Of a stretch of DNA of 64,000 nt, positions 58,506 through 64,000 are shown piece after piece. A program made the translations under genes and the position numbers. Position 1 is the stretch's first letter. Every line of letters begins with the position of its first letter. The stretch covers positions 744,001 through 808,000 of the forward strand of contig NW_026570279.1 in assembly GCF_019649055.1 (NCBI RefSeq). Direction: 5' to 3'. The stretch comes from Paramacrobiotus metropolitanus. Its lineage: Eukaryota > Tardigrada > Eutardigrada > Parachela > Macrobiotidae. The notes under the pieces were generated by a model that saw nothing but the letters and a program-made list of their open reading frames with translations, had not been told where the DNA came from and searched no databases.

Positions 58506-59299
58506 TCCGAAAAATTCTCCCTCTTTTTGACCAAAGTGAAATTCCTCACTCACAAAATTTTTCCGTTTTTTTACCCTGGCCAGCATTTTCAATTTTGTTT
58601 TTATGGCTACAGACAAGTGAGATACACATAAAAAATGCGTTATGCGATTATCGGCTACTCATGTCGCGCGCCACTTGGGGGTGTGGTTTAACTGAGCGGT
58701 GACCGAAATATGAAACCGTGTACTTATAATGACCGCAATATGATACACATCCGAGTATAATAATTTTCTTCTCTTCTTGCATAAAAAGGGCAGATGTTCT
58801 TGCTCCTGTATCGAAGCCGTAACGTCCGTGTTTAATACGCCCGCCTAGGGCTCAGCTAAGTGCTGCCAGCCAATGCGTTGCCGGCATATTGGTGCGTTGG
58901 TTCCGGTGGGGCTCATGGTGCTGCCAAAACCCCCTGTTTGTCAGGATCTTTTTGTGTTTTTGTGCTAACACAGGTTTCAAAAAGCTTACCCATTCAAAAA
59001 GTTGACTGGATCGGCAAAAAGTTTAGTGTATCCCGCGAGTTTATAGCCAATCTGCTTTACCGTTCTTCTAATTGCCGCGCTTGATCACTTTTACACCGTT
59101 CAACTTGTTGTCCATAAGGTACTTCCAGACAGGCGGAATAAGGACAGCCGGAATAACCAAATTGCCGAAGTACTTTTTGTGTTTTTGTGCTAACACAGAT
59201 TTTATTTCCAATCAGCTCGATGCCATCCTCCAATATATTAAAGCAGAACCGTGATTCCGGGACGCTTCTGCCTCCAAAACGTTCTGATTGGCCAGAAAC
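58506..59299. other. Gene-free stretch with a short direct repeat
   Basis: The word TTTTTGTGTTTTTGTGCTAAC followed by ACAG occurs at about 58950 and 59172 in direct orientation. No gene recognised. Confidence 0.45.
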
Positions 59300-59792
59300 A
59301 GCCTTATGTTTCTGATTGCCAGGACCCGACTAGCGCCTTTTAGGCTTTTGCAGCCCCTTAAACCTGTGCTTACACGCCTTCGTCCTTACTAAGTTTCCGA
59401 AACTTAGTACCCCTACCTGTGTAACCCTTCGCCTGATAAACCAAATCCCACCTTCCGCTTTACTCCTTACTGAACTTAGTTCTTTAACAAACCTAATAAT
59501 CTTAATTACCTTAACGAACCTTGCGGCAAAACCTTTCAAGCTGATGCATGGTGGTTTGCGTAAGCCTTTATTCCATGTATTGCTCAGCGGTAGAATGGTA
59601 TTACACCAGTGAAAGAAAAAGTCTTATATAGCAAAAGGTGTACAGGAGATGACAACGCATGCATGTGATTACGCTTCTAGCGTTCTACGCTTCTGACGCT
59701 TAAAGCGGTTTGGGGAAATGCATGATGCTTATAAGCACTTTCACTGTAAACAAGGTTCTGCTCTAGGGCATATTATTCATGCTGTCGTAACA
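59300..59792 (-). repeat. 3' LTR of element D (right edge firm, left edge approximate)
   Basis: On the minus strand it starts TGTTACGACAGCATGAATAA, then a TATA box (GCTATATAAGAC, near 59620) and AATAAA (near 59557). The end towards 59300 cannot be fixed without the 5' LTR. Confidence 0.6.
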
Positions 59793-59849
59793 CTATCCGT
59801 CTTTATTTCGAAGCTGTCCTCAGTTTCATCCGCGGTCGTAAATGGTAAC

Positions 59850-60190
59850 GTGGGGTGAGCGGTTCATCGTCTTCGGGTACGTCGTCCTGAGCTGGTGCGT
59901 TGGCTTGATCGATAGGTTCAAGTTCTATGGTTTCTCCATCGTTAAGGTTTTCGTGAGTGTTTCGTCGTCTCATTCTTCACTGGCACGAATGACGATCGCG
60001 ATTTGGCGATCTGGCACGAATGACAGGAAGTAACGTAATTAAATACGTTACGTATGCAATTTTGCCAGTAATATTTTTGGTGGATTTTCTCGTACGTTCG
60101 GGATATGCCAAAATGGCCAGAGTTGTCATGAGCATTTTCGAGGATCGTTCGCTGGAGGCGTTTGGGAATTACCATAAGGAAATTCATCTG
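59850..60190 (-). CDS. Integrase parts of element D (H2C2 zinc finger, C-terminal tail), fossil
   Basis: The zinc finger is intact in pattern: H in ENAHDNSGHFG, then YEKIHQKYYWQN and C/C in VTSCHSCQIAKSR (HHCC). The extreme C-terminus is recognisable by PRYHLRPRMKL, a common ending of Ty3/gypsy integrases. The catalytic DDE region is not recognisable. The integrase would act on the LTR ends. Confidence 0.75.
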
Positions 60191-60369
60191 GTTATCGCGA
60201 AAAACTATGCGATAAAGGACATTACCGCGAATGAGAAAGCGAATTCTTTTCTGTCGGTACTCGTTAGTAGTGGTGTTGCCTTGAAGGATGGCGATGATTT
60301 TTGCGCAATAGTCGTCCTCACGCTGCCTTTGTGAAACATCGTACGTTTTCAGGAAGAACAGCGGGGCAC

Positions 60370-60830
60370 TTAACTGGTGTTCCTTGGAACGTTTCCGGCG
60401 TCAAACGGAAACCGGGACAAACAGTCTGCCATGTTGTTGGCTTTGCCAAGACGGTAGCCAATTTTAAAATTGTAAGGACGTAAGCATAACACCCATCTCG
60501 CTAACCTGCCGGTGGGATCCTTGCTCTTGATTAAACCACAAAGGGCGTTGTGATCTGTATTAATCTGGAAGGTTTTACCGGGGTTTCCCAATACGTATGG
60601 AAGTGCTCCACCCCGAAGGCTACTGCTGCAAGCTCTTGTTCAGTGACAAGTAGTTCTTTTTGCTAGGCGACAGGCTTCGGGGAGCGTAGGCCAGTGGCTT
60701 AACGTTTTCATTTTTATCCACTTGGTTCAGGACTGCTCTAAGTCCAAGCATTGACGCGTCGGTCTCAAGAATTAATTCTTTATTTTGGTTAAAGTCGACT
60801 AGTATCGGTTGATTGGTCAACTGCGTTTTA
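60370..60830 (-). CDS. RNase H region of element D, fossil
   Basis: The retroelement RNase H landmarks are in order: LILETDASMLGLRAVLNQ (catalytic D in DAS), YAPRSLSPSKKNY, FQINTDHNALCGLI and IGYRLGKANNMADCLSR. It degrades the RNA strand during reverse transcription. It lies directly after reverse transcriptase, as in other Ty3/gypsy elements. Confidence 0.85.
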
Positions 60831-60839
60831 AGTGTTTCG

Positions 60840-61790
60840 AAACAGTTTGTTGATCTTCACCCCAGTCGAAAGGTTGATCTTTTTGCGTAAGTTTATTAAG
60901 CGGATTCTCAATTAAGGAAAATTCCTTAATGAACTTACGGTAATGGTTCGCAGCACCAAGGAAGGAACGCAGCGTTGTGAGACCCGTTGGTCTGGGAAAT
61001 TTCGAAATTGCGGTGACTTTTGATTTGTCCGGACGAATTCTTTCTTGCGTAACGGTGTGACCAAGAAAGTTCAGGGTCGTACATTCAAAGAAGCATTTCG
61101 ACGGTTTTAACATCAAGTTAGCTCCTTGGAAACGAATGAGGACTTCTTCTAGATGTTGGAGGTGGTCTTCGAAGGTGGGACTGTAGACTTGTACGTCATC
61201 TAAGTGCACAATTACGTACTTGAATTTGATGTCTCCAAGGACACTATCCATAAGACGGCAGAACGTGGCAGGTGCGTTGCAGAGTCCGAACGGCAGGACT
61301 TCGAAACGGTACAAACCGTCTGGATTTAGGAAAGCAGTTTTATCTTTGGAATTTTCAGCCGCGCAACCTGGAGGTATCCGGAAAGTAGATCCAATCCTGT
61401 AAACCATTTTGTTCATTGAAGGACGTCTAGACAATCGTCTATCCTTGGTAAATGATAGGAATACTTTTTTGTAATGTCATTGACTGGTCTGTAGTCAATA
61501 GAGAGACGGAGTTCCTGTGGTTTCTTCGGCACAAGGACTATGTTGCATGCCCAATCCGAGTTACGTAGAGAAATGATACCTTCTTCAAGCCATTCTTTTA
61601 TCTGTTTGTTAATGAAGTCTCGCTGCCACGGGGCGCGGCGTCGTAGTTGTTCGTTTATCGGGGGGTGTGTTCCCGTGTCGATGATGTGCTGGATCTTATC
61701 CGTTCTTCCAACTTTCTTTGTCTTCGAAGGGAACAGAACGCGGTATTTGTAGAGTAGCTTTTTCATGGCATCTTTCTGAGCAGCGTTCAT
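60840..61790 (-). CDS. Reverse transcriptase region of element D, fossil
   Basis: Open pieces 61790-61413 and 61434-60817. The landmarks follow the Ty3/gypsy order: IKEWLEEGIISLRNSDWA, VLVPKK, RLSIDYRPVNDITKKY, LYRFEVLPFGLCNAPATF, YVIVHLDDVQVYSPTFEDH (LDD at the place of the catalytic Y/FxDD, normal for this clade), FLGHTVTQERIRPD and TLRSFLGAANHYRKFIKEFS. Confidence 0.92.
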
Positions 61791-62099
61791 GTCGCCAAAA
61801 TGGAACTGTCTGGCAAATTCGTCTAGCAGGACTTCGGTTCCTGGATTTTCGAAAGCATCCTTTGATTTAGTCAGTGGGACTTACCAAAACATTTGCTTTC
61901 TTGTTATTCGGGCCCGGGCGTGTTCCGCTAGCGCTATCGAAAGGCGGCGAAGGGGTTTCTGTGAAACGCTCATTACCTGCGGCTGCGCGCACAGAGAGAG
62001 AAGCTGCAGTCTTTTGGATCCTCTGGCATTCCATGGTGTCCGTGCTAATGACGTTGCACTCAGGACAAACGGGATTGGTGTAGTTTTGCGCGCATTTTG

Positions 62100-62580
62100 T
62101 TTGCCTTGAATCATCCTTAATCGGCATAGATCCTGGAATGACGGTGTAGGACGTCGGTGGACGCACACAGTCGACAGAAATAGTTTCCCATGTTTTCGGG
62201 TCGAATAACAGTTTCTTTGCGAAACTGGCCAGGAAAAGTGATTGACTGAGAAAATCGTTGCCCAATAGAATTTGAAAAGGAAAATCTTTAACAATTCCGA
62301 ACGTAACATTTGCTGAATGGATAAGAATTTTTAGTTGAAGCTTACATGCATTTGTCGGGTGCATGATGCTATTGTTCACTGTTGCGAGAGACGGTCCATT
62401 TCATTGGAATTGCTCGAATTTCTGCTTGAAGGCGAATTTATCGTTGATGAGAGATACTCCTGGTCCGGTATCCAAAATGACAGTAGTAGGCTCATTATTG
62501 ATTGCGAGCGTAAATGCTAAGGCACCGGTCACGAAGCTGCATAGAAGAATAAGCGGTGTGTTGCCGTCAACTTCATGAGC
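62100..62580 (-). CDS. Aspartic protease region of element D, fossil
   Basis: The active-site motif VILDTGPGVSLIND is encoded near 62440-62490, preceded by VTGALAFTLAINNEP. Downstream is FQILLGNDFLSQSLF, the second retropepsin landmark (ILG-D-L type). It cleaves the gag-pol polyprotein. It spans more than one frame. Confidence 0.75.
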
Positions 62581-62639
62581 CGTGGAAGCTGCGGCTAGAA
62601 GTTTAAACTATTCTGCGGATGTTCAGTAATCTGAGCGCG

Positions 62640-63891
62640 GGAGGCCATTGCCGGTTGGATTGCTCGTTTAGCATTTTGACGGTTGCGGCATTCATCAAAA
62701 GTATGGCCAATGTACTTCAAAAAACTGCAGAACTTACGCCGATTTCCATTGAATCGATTTCCTCCTCGTCCTCTGTATCCTCTTCACCGTTGATTTCGAT
62801 GATGGAACCCTCTGTTGTACGTCTGGTAGCCTCGACTGTCGCTCCGGCCAAAGTTCAGTTGCGAGAATTGACGTTCTATGGCAGCCATTCGATCGTCAAG
62901 TTTTGGCTCATTCTTACCCTCAAAAGTACTGGTGAACAAAACGGCGACAACGGGATTCTTGATGTGCTCGGCAACTTCCTTGCGGGTGTTGTTTGCTTCA
63001 TATTCTTTCTCACGTGCAACAGTTTTGAGTTGTCCAAGGAATTCTGTAGGTGTGGTAGGCATTTTCTGTACGAAACCGGATTTAATGCTAGTTGGAAGGC
63101 CATCGAAGAGTTTGTTGACAATCTCTCTTTGGCTGGATTGGTCACTAATGGAATTGAGGTAGCGCATTACGTTGGAGTAGTATTCGTTGGGATTTCCGGC
63201 GTAGGTCAAGGACTTTTTCGTGTCTTTCGCCAAATCGTAGTCGCATATCTGCTTCGCGAAGGCTTCTCTTAGGGCTTTCCTCATCAACTGCCATGTGTTG
63301 GTGGTAGCTGGAATGGTGTTGTAGATTCGCAAGGCTGTTCCATTGAAGCACCGGTACAGGTTGTGAAGGGCGTTGTCGTTGGACCACAGGTGTTGCTTGG
63401 CACACATCTCGAACTTAAGGAGCCAGTCTTCAAAGTCTTCATCTTCATCGTTGGAAAATTGCAGCAATTCTTTCGTTGGAACTTTCTTTTTGTTTGCGGC
63501 TGACATCTGTTGGATCACGTCTGAGGTTTTACTGGCATTGTCAACGAGGTTTTGGAGTCGGTAGTTTTTGGTGGTAAGCTGTGCGACATTGCGCTACAAT
63601 GCATTGATGGCGTCAGCGTAACTATTTAAAACGTTACCAGAAGTTTCTCGGATTTCCTCTGTTGTATCCCTCATATCCGCTGCCTGTGATGCGCGCTGGA
63701 CGGCACTCTGTGCTTTCTCAAAGAAAATACTGACAATTGCTTGTTCGTCCGTGGATGACGGAAGGCGAAATTCTCACCCGGCTGTTCCTTTAACGTCATC
63801 AAAGAATTTCTGGACAATTGCTATGTGAACTTTTGGTATACGAAAAGAAAAGGGAATTGCTGATCCCGTGGATTCATCGGCGTTGGACATG
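62640..63891 (-). CDS. gag region of element D, fossil
   Basis: Starts MSNADESTGSAIPFSFRIPK at about 63891. The main open piece is 63518-62784, with a retrotransposon gag domain: FEDWLLKFEMCAKQHLWSN, ALRIYNTIPATTNTWQLM, LREAFAK, YFSN-type YYSNVMRYLNSI, LFDGLPTSIKSGF. It ends in an RG-rich nucleocapsid-like stretch (RGYQTYNRGFHHRNQR) and a knuckle-like C/H/C pattern near 62670-62700. Confidence 0.85.
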
Positions 63892-64000
63892 ACGGAACCG
63901 TTATTTGCATTAGTTTCTAGGGTTTGCTGCTTGTCGGGAGGGCCTGGCGGTTAGTTCTCAATGGCCAGTTGCAGTAGCGAATCCTCATCAACTTCCAGGA
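63892..64000 (-). other. Leader of element D at the window edge
   Basis: Presumed 5' untranslated or leader sequence between the gag start and the 5' LTR outside the window. Nothing further can be read from 109 bases. Confidence 0.4.

Larger units (their letters stand above)
59300..64000 (-). mobile_element. Ty3/gypsy LTR retrotransposon D, fossil, cut by window edge
   Basis: Minus-strand order is canonical: gag (about 63890-62640), aspartic protease (about 62580-62100), reverse transcriptase (61790-60840), RNase H (60830-60370), parts of integrase (zinc finger and C-terminal tail, 60190-59850) and 3' LTR (59792 to about 59300). A purine-rich tract (AAATAAAGACGGATAG on the minus strand) precedes the LTR start. 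The 5' LTR is beyond the window. Broken in roughly half a dozen places. It is unrelated at sequence level to the A/B/C family as far as I can see. Confidence 0.88.

Noticed and set aside
59300-59540. 69-codon basic minus-strand frame (KGLQKPKRR end)
   Set aside because: Falls inside the LTR of element D and has no domain.

Overview
The window is animal nuclear DNA: split genes with GT/AG introns, a long minisatellite, several decayed LTR retroelements, a LINE fragment and many short inverted-repeat elements. The best clue to the organism is the two-exon F-box gene at 31063-34789. Its long N-terminal region and its F-box resemble, from memory and not from a search, the large F-box families of tardigrades. 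A eutardigrade is therefore my best guess (about 0.5). Only one host gene looks whole; a second (exportin-1/XPO1) is a pseudogene that kept its introns.

Layout. 1-3575: about 85 head-to-tail copies of a 42-bp unit. 3576-9205: about 4.5 copies of a larger 1.13-1.26 kb unit, each made of a spacer of about 505 bp plus a run of the 42-mers. 8897-13160: minus-strand 5' part of an LTR element (A) with LTR, primer-binding site, leader and gag; its gag frame runs straight into the 42-bp array. 13161-13640: one satellite spacer in opposite orientation, starting at the base after the LTR. 14082-15005: zinc-finger gag-like fragment, possibly of the DIRS type. 15420-22163: element B (minus), with LTR, Ty3-type integrase, a proline-rich region and a gag-like block, and a LINE fragment inserted in it. 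22606-23190: foldback element. 23191-30786: mostly gene-free DNA with small inverted-repeat elements. 30787-34789: foldback element and F-box gene. 36749-44738: a dispersed repeat in two direct copies on either side of the XPO1 pseudogene; the right copy carries a 686-bp palindromic MITE that the left copy lacks. 45346-55820: a relic of the satellite unit followed by element C (plus), ending in a 3' LTR. 55833-59300: gene-free with hairpins. 59300-64000: Ty3/gypsy element D (minus), cut by the window edge.

Main inference. Elements A, B and C are one LTR family: their LTRs begin and end alike, A and B share the start of the primer-binding site, and B and C share a gag-like block. The 42-bp repeat and its spacer lie next to this family twice in the same orientation relative to coding sense, downstream of gag in A and upstream of the gag-like block in C. 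The simplest reading is that the satellite began as an internal tandem repeat of the retroelement and was then amplified into the 9-kb array. All virus-like elements here are broken fossils.
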